The notes under the pieces: model-generated | What the model was told of the DNA's origin: nothing | Databases searched by the model: none | The model's input: the letters and a program-made list of their open reading frames with translations, nothing else | Made by a program: the position numbers and the translations under genes | Part shown: piece after piece, positions 14,601 through 22,185 of the stretch | Position numbering within the stretch: position 1 is the stretch's first letter | Layout: each line of letters starts with the position of its first letter | IMG/VR virus record: IMGVR_UViG_3300032236_000177 | Location: 1 to 29,698 of that record | DNA: 29,698 bases | Source of the DNA: a virus | Direction: 5' to 3' (one strand)

Positions 14601-17529
14601 TGGACAGATCACAAGATCGTCTGGTATGGCAGTTGATTTATTTAATCAGCGATTAAAGTTTCCAATTGAAGCTGTTAACAATGCCGTCAGCGAGTACGCT
14701 AAAAAAAGAGGTATTGATATAAATAAAGCCTTGGCAGAATTGCACTTGATTATGGAAGCTCGCCATGAGCCAGAGCGCCGCTATATTATTTACATGCAGA
14801 AAGTACCGCTTGACCAAAGCAAGCAAATCATTAAATTTAACGGTACTAACTATTCTGCATTTGGATTCCGTGATGAAGTAGAACGTCTGTTGGGTAATCC
14901 AGAAGCTATGAAAGCCGCTAATACTAATTCGGCTGAATTACGTGGCATGATGGATAAGATTATTACTGATGTTAGAGATAACGAAAATTCACGTTTCCGC
15001 GCTAAAGAAGTTGAAGTACAAAAGAAACGTGGCGAACCAGAGTTCGTACCTGTCGGTAAAGAAGAATTTAATATTGCTAACGATAAATACAATGTAATTG
15101 CAGGCAGAACGCCAGCGATAATTGCGGCTATATCTAGACAATTAGACGTAGCGCAGCATAAGGCAGAGATTGATGCTGTATCAGAAACCCTAAAAAAAGT
15201 ACATGAACAAACTAAAGCACTTAACAAAGAAGCTAACTATCAATCTGAACCTGTATCGAACATTATTGACTTCTATGACTTCAAGAACTATGTTCCATTC
15301 AAAGGGCGTCCTGGAGCTACAAAAGCTGCTCAAGACATAGAACTTGATTCACAGAGATTAGGCGGTGAAATGCAAGAAGGACAAGACCGTATGGAAGGTC
15401 GTATGTCCGAATCTGAAAACCCAATTCTGCAATCTCTTGCAGATGGGGCGACGGCTGCTATGCGTGCAGGCCGTAAAGATTTAACATTGTCTATTAAGAA
15501 TGCCGTAGACAAAAACCGCAGAGTTCTCCAAGGACGTATTGTTGATACGATCAAATTTGATGAGCGCTTTCGTGGCGTGGTTAATAAGCAATCTATTGTT
15601 GGACAAAACAAAATATTCCATTACAACGCTGATGGAACAATTGATATTATTGAGATCACAGATAAGCGTCAGAGCGAAGCTATTCGTCGTTCGTATAGGG
15701 AAAGCCAACCTATCATGGACGCAATTAACAATCTAACAAGTGGCATAGGTCAAACTCACACTCGTTATAACCCTGCGTTTGCTCCCATGAACTTTGTTCG
15801 TGATGCGCTTACCAATGCTTTCACAATCGGTGCTGAGTTAGGCCCTGTTCGTGCAGGTCAAATGCTGACATTCATAGCTTCAGAAGTAGCAAGTGGTGGC
15901 ATGGGTAAATCTTTGCGCTATTCAAACCTGTACGCAAATGGTAAATTTGAAGAGATAGCAAAGCTCGCTGAGTCTGATCCATACTATAAAGATTTAAATG
16001 ACTACGTACAGCAAGGCGGTCGGGTATCTTATTTGCAAGGTGTGGCTGCTAAAGGTGCGTTGGATCAATTGGTCAAGGACGTAGGTCGTTCTGGTATCTT
16101 GAAGAAAAAAGAACAGATAGACAAGTTTATTGACATCTATAACGATATGTTTGAATTGTCTAGCCGTGTGGCAACTTACAGGTTCTTAAAAGAAGAGATT
16201 GCTAAAGACAATGCTGCCAAAGGTATGGATCCAGTTAAAGCTAAAGCCGACGCTGAAATCCAAGCCGTTGAGTATGCTAAGAATCTAGCCAACTTTGAAC
16301 AAGTAGGACGTTGGGGTAAAAATGCTGGCGCACTGTTTATGTTCTTTAGGCCCGCAGCTACGGGTGCTGTACGTGCTATTGAAGCATTAGCTCCTGCATT
16401 CATGCCTATCAATGAGGCAGAGTTTAGAGAAGTTAACAAAGACATGGGTAAAGAAAAGCTAGATCAAGCTATTGCTACCATGAGAAAACGTCAGCGTGAC
16501 GCTCGTGTCATGGCGGCATCTTTGACTGGCGTGGGTGTCAGTATGTTCCTCATGGCTATGATGATGGCAGGGGATGATGACCAAGGACGTAACAGAGTTC
16601 TAACAGATGATATGTCACGCTGGACCAGGTACGCACGATTCTTTATCCCTGGAACAGATACTATTATTCAGATTCCTTGGGGCTTTGGTTTAGGTTCTTT
16701 CGGTGCGGCTGGCGCACAGATCGCTTCTATGTTTGCAGGTCGTGCATCTGTGGCTGATGGGTTGTCCAATATATTGACCGTGGGCTTTGATGCATTCTTG
16801 CCTATCCCAGTATCTAGAATAAGCCCTGTTGATAACTTCCCTGCATGGGCTATGGATTCAGTTACGCCCTCTGCATTGCGCCCATTCTTTGAATACGTAA
16901 TGAACATGGATGGATTGGGTAGAGAGATCTATAATAATCGTCAGACTAAGTACGGTGATGCATATACTGGCGGCGATAGCATCCCAGAACTATACAAATT
17001 TGCGGCTCGTGAGCTGTTTAATGCTACCAATGGCGCAGTGGACTGGAGTCCTAACACCATGTACTTCTTTGCAAGTAACTATGTGGACGGCATGGCAAAA
17101 GCATTAACAGGCACTGTAAACCTAGGCTTGACAGTCACAGGACAAAAGCCTGTTGATCTAAAGAATGATACCTTGTTCCTGAGTAGCTTCTTAGGTAGTA
17201 AATCTAACGTGGATGCTCGTGAGTTTAGCAAGGTAGAAAATCAAATCAAACAGATGGAAAAGCGTGTTAATGCCGTCAAGGACAAGCCAGATTTACTTGG
17301 CTCATACCTTGAGGAACACGCAGAAGACTACTATCTTGTTCAGTACTATAACCAACAGGTCAATGGTACGTTGCGTCAGCTTAGGGCTAGCGCTAATCAA
17401 ATCCGTGCCAATCGGGAAATGACTATCGGAGAACGAAAAGAAAAGCTGGAAGGCGTAGTTAATATGGAGAACATGGTTAAGCGCCAACTTCTGAACAACT
17501 TTGAGTACATCTCAGGAATCAAGCCCTAG
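11629..17529 (+). CDS. Giant polyvalent ejection protein with metallopeptidase domain (1,966 aa)
   Basis: The 1,966-residue product begins MALYKIQGPDGKRYGFEAP. Layout: N-terminal helical and Ala-rich part (about 50-340); Pro/Glu-rich linker (about 345-700); a zinc metallopeptidase domain with H770-E-L-T-H774 and a probable third ligand E825 in YEFMAHAITNEEF (the gluzincin pattern seen in phage polyvalent proteins); a long helical region; then NPAFAPMNFVRDALTN near 1380 and FFRPAATGAVRAIEAL near 1570, which recall the LPD38-type polyvalent-protein domain; a hydrophobic helix near 1627-1646; and a charged C-terminus. GAGGAA before the start is its ribosome site. I infer that it is packaged and enters the host with the DNA; the peptidase could act on itself, the envelope or a host protein. 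The stop TAG is shared with the convergent gene. Confidence 0.75.
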   Translation: MALYKIQGPDGKRYGFEAPAGLSDYDVNLLKNSFFAPPEAAPTPPPAPKPDTGFIPSVKRGYAGLESLLGDVLPAMAAKAVGADEYAKKQMREAAATQEEIAKKYPSEVPSYKDIKDVGTGFKYIVESVGEAIPSILPSLFTGGAAAVAGRGAVIAAREAAEKVLLSESAGVATKALQEKAMAAGVEAAKRTALKYEATGALAGSAAQNIPDVYQNIYEKTGKEDLGAALAFGGFNSVLDAITPLNLMRKIKLTGIPEEQIAAAWYKRAGKGALEGLATEGGTEALQEVSSAAAERLVAQHGDFFTKENFERFINAGLKGGLGGAGITATTNVAFGKGPEAAPISERQALEEQIVQQPGVTAPPPATTTQAAAPRVTPSTFEILEQPEAAVGTPATEALKADIEKQKEDFAKGVTSDGRPLTPKAKEAKAAKIAKLETKLTEAENAGETVTEPVGGGVPVPSGADTNIPSAGELGGVEAPGVVSAGENAPNVVAGKEQAPAPVKQLTNDQQAALIDYSNNNKKLTSEEIIDELSQPTEYDNLETGFTKTEPPVLSSEDTDAAKEFLDTLKKEEPKPKKLSELTAEEVKQEFTEGEPSVTETPQAVETTQEGQEQAPAPEPVTHTEDQIDDYNAAAEYHNEQKGNEKRQLPTYDNLTPEQKESFFASNPTNGEQYDAAATKLANEVHGKRKPKEAPLPKNIASLAAVIQNIRTSSKNPIHKSLAQLFFNMKLKTKLEFVNSLPKGRPAEYDPKTDTIYATKQGMDETIMLHELTHAATVNILYQVENGGEFTEQQEYAVTHIEYLMDESKDLLADKFPEAYKNIYEFMAHAITNEEFQRGLEEIPVSKKNSIFSRDTNAFTDFIRSIFQFLGLINDQSNFKAEAFKVLEDIISVPPAEGINLGTLTMETKQAEAVKAPQTDTEILNDALKEVAPMAAPKSTKAAVKGLFTRRGAAWMVERFQNDRYPLKQAEERAVLFNILERVGDKLNNVYGQITRSSGMAVDLFNQRLKFPIEAVNNAVSEYAKKRGIDINKALAELHLIMEARHEPERRYIIYMQKVPLDQSKQIIKFNGTNYSAFGFRDEVERLLGNPEAMKAANTNSAELRGMMDKIITDVRDNENSRFRAKEVEVQKKRGEPEFVPVGKEEFNIANDKYNVIAGRTPAIIAAISRQLDVAQHKAEIDAVSETLKKVHEQTKALNKEANYQSEPVSNIIDFYDFKNYVPFKGRPGATKAAQDIELDSQRLGGEMQEGQDRMEGRMSESENPILQSLADGATAAMRAGRKDLTLSIKNAVDKNRRVLQGRIVDTIKFDERFRGVVNKQSIVGQNKIFHYNADGTIDIIEITDKRQSEAIRRSYRESQPIMDAINNLTSGIGQTHTRYNPAFAPMNFVRDALTNAFTIGAELGPVRAGQMLTFIASEVASGGMGKSLRYSNLYANGKFEEIAKLAESDPYYKDLNDYVQQGGRVSYLQGVAAKGALDQLVKDVGRSGILKKKEQIDKFIDIYNDMFELSSRVATYRFLKEEIAKDNAAKGMDPVKAKADAEIQAVEYAKNLANFEQVGRWGKNAGALFMFFRPAATGAVRAIEALAPAFMPINEAEFREVNKDMGKEKLDQAIATMRKRQRDARVMAASLTGVGVSMFLMAMMMAGDDDQGRNRVLTDDMSRWTRYARFFIPGTDTIIQIPWGFGLGSFGAAGAQIASMFAGRASVADGLSNILTVGFDAFLPIPVSRISPVDNFPAWAMDSVTPSALRPFFEYVMNMDGLGREIYNNRQTKYGDAYTGGDSIPELYKFAARELFNATNGAVDWSPNTMYFFASNYVDGMAKALTGTVNLGLTVTGQKPVDLKNDTLFLSSFLGSKSNVDAREFSKVENQIKQMEKRVNAVKDKPDLLGSYLEEHAEDYYLVQYYNQQVNGTLRQLRASANQIRANREMTIGERKEKLEGVVNMENMVKRQLLNNFEYISGIKP

Positions 17530-17747
17530 GCTATTCTCCAAGCCCTAACGCCCAGCACATTCTTTTCGGTTGTGGTAAAGCATTTGCATTTAATGCCAGA
17601 TTTCTTTGCCGTGGTATCTATTACATAGGCCATGTATGCAGGGCGCATCGTCGGTATGAAGAAGCTGTCCCCCACATCCATGCCTGAGTATGGAAATAAC
17701 CAAGTTGGCTCGTCAAACGGTTGCGTTTCCGTTAGTTTCTTTTTCAT
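17526..17747 (-). CDS. Small conserved phage protein (73 aa)
   Basis: The sequence contains FPYSGMDVGDSFFIPT, a Lys/Cys-rich middle (KKSGIKCKCF), and ends GVRAWRIA. This arrangement (M.VGDSFF.P, then K..G.K, then G.R.WRI) is frequent in small phage proteins of unknown function, which I know as a DUF-type family; I cannot give a number with certainty. The start lies 35 nt inside the end of the primase-helicase gene and has no clear Shine-Dalgarno site, so it is probably translated by coupling. Its stop TAG is the reverse complement of the stop of the convergent giant virion gene. It is the last gene of the minus-strand arm. Confidence 0.75.
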   Translation of the reverse strand: MKKKLTETQPFDEPTWLFPYSGMDVGDSFFIPTMRPAYMAYVIDTTAKKSGIKCKCFTTTEKNVLGVRAWRIA

Positions 17748-20553
17748 TAAATAAGTAAGAAATATCCATCTCGATCTTATAGGCTTGCACGTTGTGCGAA
17801 CCTATTGCGTCTTTCCATCCTGCCGCCATCTGTTTCTTGATCCTGTCCTTGAGGATACCAGAACGCTCTAGGCGCATTTCAAACTCCTTGGCTCCAAGTT
17901 TAATCTCTCGGAGGTAGTCTTTCATGGCAGAGGAAGAGATCCAGATAATGCCCTCATCAACCTCGGCACGGATCATTAGAGAGTTGCGTGGCTCAGAAGT
18001 TACTTTGCCGTCTCTAATAGCCAAGATGTTGGTGATATTCTTATTGATGAAATCGCCAAGCACATCGGTGCGGTTGTTCATGTCATCTCTAGCCTTGCCT
18101 TGGATAATGTCCATGAAGTCTTTGCCTACTACGTCAAAGATTCTGTCTAAATCATAGGCAAACATCTTTATATCATTGCCAATCTCACCAGCTTTACGGG
18201 TTACTGTAAGCAAGTTAGCAATGAAGCGATACTCACTGTTCGTGGTGTAGTCTTGCCCGACTCTTAGGTACATCTTATCTAAAGAACTCTTGACCTCATT
18301 GATGCCTCGTCTAAATAATTCTTTGACGAAAAGAGGTCCTGCGTGTCCATAGTGAGTTTTGAATGTTTCAAACATTACCTTACCGCGTTCCGCAGTTAAC
18401 TCATAACCCTTTACACTGGGCATTTGTAAGTATGGCTCAAGTAGCCTTACGTTCTCAGCGTTTGTATTGGCCTTGAAGATAGCAATAATATCTTTCATCG
18501 GCGTATTGGTCGTAATCAGTCCAATCTGCTTTGTGTTGAAAGATGCCTCACGCTCTTCATTGGTTGATGCTTTCAGTCTGATCTTAGGCTGTCCAGATGA
18601 AATGTTATAAATCAAATGAGACATGAATTTACCGTCTACGTTGGACTGCTCATCCATCGCAAAGGGTAGGTTCTTCAGCGTAATCATCCGTTGGATCATG
18701 GCGTTCTGTGTGCCATCAAAGACTGCAAGCGCATCGGGTTTACCCCATATACTACTAGCCGCATTCATAGCACCTGTCTTACCGCATCCTGGCCCTCCAG
18801 CTAGCGAAAGAGTTACTCCATTGACGTTTGTTAACTCCATCAATGGGCTTCCCAAACCGCAAAGCAATGTAAAAGCGTGCCACTCATAGCCTGGGTCATT
18901 AAACATTTGGGCGGCTTCTTTCCATATATCGTAGCTACCACTGGCTTGTAAATGCTTAACGACATTCTTAGACAATGGAGATGGTGGGCAATACCGTGTC
19001 TCTCCGTTAGCCATGTACTCGTTTGTTCCAATTACAAAAGAATCTATATTCTCTGTCCATCCTTGCTGTATTCTCATAACGTCTGCTCTCTTAGTTGAGG
19101 TTAAATATGTTGACCATTTCACCAAATAACTCTGCACTTTGGTGATGTGCGCTGGCTCAAAGGTGACGCTATTGTTTAGCAATATCATCTTTAATCTATC
19201 CTGTGAACCAACATCTTTCAAGGGTAAAAAGAACTCTCTTATACCCTCTTGTGGCAATTCAACACGCATCACTAGGCACTCACCATCGTGAGGGGATGTT
19301 AGGCGTTGAACGGGGTAGGTTGCAAAAGGTAGCAATAATTCATCTGGGTCTTGTACCATTCCTTTCTTAGTAGATCGTGGTGCTGGGGTGAAGTAAACAC
19401 CGCCTGTAACACCTTTAGAAAACGGCTTGAGGAAGTCTGGGAAAACTATTCTTTTGTTCTCCACTTCCCTAGGTGCGTCCTCTTCGGTTGTGATTTGCTC
19501 GTCCTCATCCATTGGGTCTGGGGTTCTGAGAACTTCTCCAAGCTTGATAGGCCCTGATATTTTTCCTCTGTATGCACAGCCTTCGCATCCCTCTCGATTG
19601 GCTCGTTCAAATGCTTCACAGCCATGAGACCACTCAGCGGCGGCAAGGGATTGCGCTGACTTACTGTCTGTATTTGTGGCATCGTATCTCGGGTCATGTG
19701 CTGACATTTCATGTATGGCAGTACTGCCATCACGACACCTGCTGGCGACAGATATTCCAGCGTACCACAATGGCTCTTCACAACCAACTTCGGTGAGTAA
19801 TTTTTTAATTTGTCCACAACCGTTTCCTTCCAAACTTTTAATAGCTATCGTGGCAAAGTCATATTCAAAATTATTTCTACGTGCCTCGTAAATAGCTTTG
19901 GTATCATCATCTAACCCTTTCTCTACTGACTTCAGATCGAACTTAGGAGCAATTGATCCTAATGCTGGCGCTAGTAAAGCAAAGGGATGGGTCTGCACAT
20001 CGGTCATCAACATCGACGGCATGGGTGGGTCGTATCTGTAATTAGATGTTTCTGGGACACGCATCAGTCTCGCAGCGTCAGCAGGAACAACTTCATCGAT
20101 AACTAACTTGTGGTCTAAACAGAGTTGTTTAAACTTCTCTGCATACCCTTTCCACTCGTCACCTGGTAACTCCTCATCCAGTATCCAATAAGCATGTATC
20201 CCACCACCAGAATCTATGATGACGGGCATAGGCCAATTGATCGCAGTACAGAACCTATCTATGTCAATAAGAGCTGCCTCTTTGCTGACATATTTGTTTT
20301 TCCCATGCATGACATCTAAGTCAAGGAAAAACGATTTCACAAATACACAAGTTTCGGCAGTACGCCTAAGTCCAGAATAAGTACCTGGGGTGAAGTAAAC
20401 ATTTATTTCTGCATCAATAAACTTCTGCGCTGTCTCAAGCGCCTTGTCTATGTCTGTTGCAAATCTAGGTGTTATCTTTCCATTTTTATCTATTCCAGCT
20501 ATGCACACGTACCCCTGCGTTGGGAAAATCTTTTCAAAAAATTGTTTGTTCAT
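17713..20553 (-). CDS. Primase-helicase (AEP primase plus DUF927-like ATPase)
   Basis: A 946-residue replication protein. N-terminal archaeo-eukaryotic primase: FFLDLDV with D78 and D80 as metal ligands, SGGGIHAYW with H120, and DAARLMRVPET near 159-169. A cysteine group (C312, C323, C326 in GCEGCAYRGKI) follows the primase, probably zinc-binding. C-terminal ATPase: CGLGSPL..., Walker A GGPGCGKT at 586-593 and Walker B-like FAMDE at 631-635, in the order typical of DUF927 helicases. The fusion would make primers and unwind the fork for the family A polymerase. A terminator lies just upstream of its start and its Shine-Dalgarno is poor. It overlaps the 73-residue gene downstream. Confidence 0.88.
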   Translation of the reverse strand: MNKQFFEKIFPTQGYVCIAGIDKNGKITPRFATDIDKALETAQKFIDAEINVYFTPGTYSGLRRTAETCVFVKSFFLDLDVMHGKNKYVSKEAALIDIDRFCTAINWPMPVIIDSGGGIHAYWILDEELPGDEWKGYAEKFKQLCLDHKLVIDEVVPADAARLMRVPETSNYRYDPPMPSMLMTDVQTHPFALLAPALGSIAPKFDLKSVEKGLDDDTKAIYEARRNNFEYDFATIAIKSLEGNGCGQIKKLLTEVGCEEPLWYAGISVASRCRDGSTAIHEMSAHDPRYDATNTDSKSAQSLAAAEWSHGCEAFERANREGCEGCAYRGKISGPIKLGEVLRTPDPMDEDEQITTEEDAPREVENKRIVFPDFLKPFSKGVTGGVYFTPAPRSTKKGMVQDPDELLLPFATYPVQRLTSPHDGECLVMRVELPQEGIREFFLPLKDVGSQDRLKMILLNNSVTFEPAHITKVQSYLVKWSTYLTSTKRADVMRIQQGWTENIDSFVIGTNEYMANGETRYCPPSPLSKNVVKHLQASGSYDIWKEAAQMFNDPGYEWHAFTLLCGLGSPLMELTNVNGVTLSLAGGPGCGKTGAMNAASSIWGKPDALAVFDGTQNAMIQRMITLKNLPFAMDEQSNVDGKFMSHLIYNISSGQPKIRLKASTNEEREASFNTKQIGLITTNTPMKDIIAIFKANTNAENVRLLEPYLQMPSVKGYELTAERGKVMFETFKTHYGHAGPLFVKELFRRGINEVKSSLDKMYLRVGQDYTTNSEYRFIANLLTVTRKAGEIGNDIKMFAYDLDRIFDVVGKDFMDIIQGKARDDMNNRTDVLGDFINKNITNILAIRDGKVTSEPRNSLMIRAEVDEGIIWISSSAMKDYLREIKLGAKEFEMRLERSGILKDRIKKQMAAGWKDAIGSHNVQAYKIEMDISYLFNEKETNGNATV

Positions 20554-20567
20554 TATTATCGCAGAGA

Positions 20568-20594
20568 CAAAAATAGCGGAGACACCTCCGCTAT
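20568..20594 (-). terminator. Rho-independent terminator after the HTH gene
   Basis: On the minus strand ATAGCGGAG (20594-20586), loop GTGT, CTCCGCTAT (20581-20573), then five U (20572-20568 region). A perfect 9-bp stem with a tetraloop and a U-tract is a standard intrinsic terminator. It lies between the HTH gene and the primase-helicase, so transcripts from the helicase/SSB group should mostly stop before the primase. Confidence 0.88.
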
Positions 20595-20608
20595 GGGTTT
20601 AAAAACAA

Positions 20609-20929
20609 TTAACCTACTTTAATTGGACGACCAATCATGTCCTTTAAATAGGCTCGTGCATCTTTGAGGTTCTTGCATGGCAATAGTCCTCTGTTAATAT
20701 CCTCCTCAACAAGTTGAATAAAAGTTTCAATTTTCGCCCTTTTCTTTTGGCGAATGATTCCACCTCTAAACCATGTGTGAATAGTTTGTCGGGTTGTATC
20801 GAAGACTTGTGCGACGTACGAAGCAGGAAATTTAGCTTTAATGCACGCACTAGCTAGGTCTATGCCTAGCTTGTACGTACTAGCACCTTCAACGGCCTCG
20901 ACCAAATCAGTACTATATGGACGTGACAT
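20609..20929 (-). CDS. Helix-turn-helix DNA-binding protein (106 aa)
   Basis: A 106-residue protein with a central HTH: FPASYVAQVFDTTRQTIHTWFRGG at about residues 34-57, where the first helix (YVAQVF), turn (DTT) and recognition helix (RQTIHTWF) are easy to see. A basic patch (RQKKRAK) and a helical C-terminus follow. It probably binds DNA as a transcription regulator or replication accessory factor. Its ATG overlaps the stop of the ssDNA-binding-like gene (TAATG, 1 nt), so both are co-translated. It is followed directly by a strong terminator, which makes it the last gene of that transcript. The exact family is unknown. Confidence 0.8.
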   Translation of the reverse strand: MSRPYSTDLVEAVEGASTYKLGIDLASACIKAKFPASYVAQVFDTTRQTIHTWFRGGIIRQKKRAKIETFIQLVEEDINRGLLPCKNLKDARAYLKDMIGRPIKVG

Positions 20930-21759
20930 TACTTCTTAGTCCATTTCTTAACAATGTCGCTTACTTCCTCAACCTTCTCAGGTGTAGGCTTCTTCACGTC
21001 ACGCTTGATTGGCTCTGCAACTGACTCAGGCTCAACACCTTGAGTATCAGTTTTATAGACAGTCAACTTAACTGCGTTTTCAGCGGCTGGGGTTTTGCTT
21101 TGCGCTAAGAGAATATTTCTATGCTCTTCGGGCACAGCGCCAACAGGAGAGAATAACAAACGTGGAACAGGAGAATTAATATCAAATTCCATTTTCGTAA
21201 TTACTTTACCTGCACTTACATTGTTGTTAGCAAGCATTTGCACGTAGGGACGGAAAGGCCATCTGCCGTTCTCTTCTTTACCGAAGGTACTTGTTGCAGG
21301 TAGGACTAACTGATGCACATGACCAGCAGGGTCGTTAGGTAATACAACCGCAGTTCTCCATGAGAGACGACATGCAGTACCTGTACCGCCTTGCCCCGAA
21401 CCTTTAACAGATTGTGGGCACTCAGCGCATGAGGATGCTTGTGGTGCTTCTACTTCTGGATCAGGAGTTTTAGAATCATTAGACCAACATGCAGGAGAAA
21501 GCTTAACGCCCTTCTTGTATGATGAAGAATAATATGTACGTGATGCGTCGTGTGCCATCTTAACAATGATGACGTTCATTGAACTATCACCATTAACCGA
21601 TACTTCTTTACCGCCTACGATTTTGCGGAACACTCGACCCTCGATAGAGATTCTTACGTTACCGTTTGTAGCGCCGCCTGCTACTGCTTTTGTATCCTCG
21701 TCAAGACCGAGTTCTACTAAATTGTTAACACCTAAAATTGTTGCGAGATCGTTACTCAT
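20929..21759 (-). CDS. Probable ssDNA-binding protein (276 aa)
   Basis: The 276-residue protein has beta-rich segments (GNVRISIEGRVFRKIVGG, MNVIIVKMAHDASRTYY) and a cysteine group C91, C111, C114 and C130 (CWSND, CAECP, ACRLSWR) likely to bind zinc, followed by RTAVVLPNDPAGHVHQLVLPATS. The C-terminal 60 residues are low-complexity and charged. The context (helicase, nuclease, polymerase, primase on one strand) and the OB-like beta pattern point to the phage SSB. I recognise this cysteine-containing family in aquatic phages but have no proof of function. The C-terminus lacks the usual acidic tip, ending KKWTKK, which is a point against a classical SSB. Shine-Dalgarno AAGGAA precedes the ATG. 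Confidence 0.55.
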   Translation of the reverse strand: MSNDLATILGVNNLVELGLDEDTKAVAGGATNGNVRISIEGRVFRKIVGGKEVSVNGDSSMNVIIVKMAHDASRTYYSSSYKKGVKLSPACWSNDSKTPDPEVEAPQASSCAECPQSVKGSGQGGTGTACRLSWRTAVVLPNDPAGHVHQLVLPATSTFGKEENGRWPFRPYVQMLANNNVSAGKVITKMEFDINSPVPRLLFSPVGAVPEEHRNILLAQSKTPAAENAVKLTVYKTDTQGVEPESVAEPIKRDVKKPTPEKVEEVSDIVKKWTKK

Positions 21760-21771
21760 TTTTACTATTCC

Positions 21772-22185
21772 TTAAACTAATGTTGGACTAACTGAAGAAG
21801 CCTTGCGAATTACAATATCGTACTCACGCATGGCATTTACGCCGAGAGGAAGACCTTCCTTCCTACTCTCCATAAATTCTTTAAAATTCTTTTGACTGAT
21901 ACGGCGCTCAAGTAAATCAATTGAACCTTGTGTTTCAATGAAATCTTTGAATGCGTCCCAGTCTGTGCAGAAATATCTTTCTTTGACTTGACGTGTGACT
22001 GTGCCACTCATCGTTTTAAAACCGTTTGTGTTTGTTTCATTGCATAGTGCGAGCAAAGATGTTTTGATAGCTTCCATTGCGTCTTTCAACTCATTGTCGT
22101 CTGATTCAAATTTACTCTTTAACTCTTCACGCATCTTTCTAATTTTGAGAAAGTCTGCGACTAACTCTTCTGTATCACTCATCAT
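21772..22185 (-). CDS. Conserved replication-region protein (137 aa)
   Basis: A 137-residue helical protein: an N-terminal coiled-coil-like part (KIRKMREELKSKFESDDNELKDAMEAI is split by charged heptads, about 14-45), then GFKTMSGTVTRQVKERYFCTDWDAFKDFIE, a segment ending in LLERRISQKNFKEFME, and GLPLGVNAMREYDIVIRKA. Proteins with this order occur in phage replication or recombination gene clusters and are usually of unknown function. AGGAG lies before the first of two adjacent ATG codons at 22185. It overlaps the end of the helicase gene by 11 nt, so translation is coupled. Confidence 0.75.
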   Translation of the reverse strand: MMSDTEELVADFLKIRKMREELKSKFESDDNELKDAMEAIKTSLLALCNETNTNGFKTMSGTVTRQVKERYFCTDWDAFKDFIETQGSIDLLERRISQKNFKEFMESRKEGLPLGVNAMREYDIVIRKASSVSPTLV

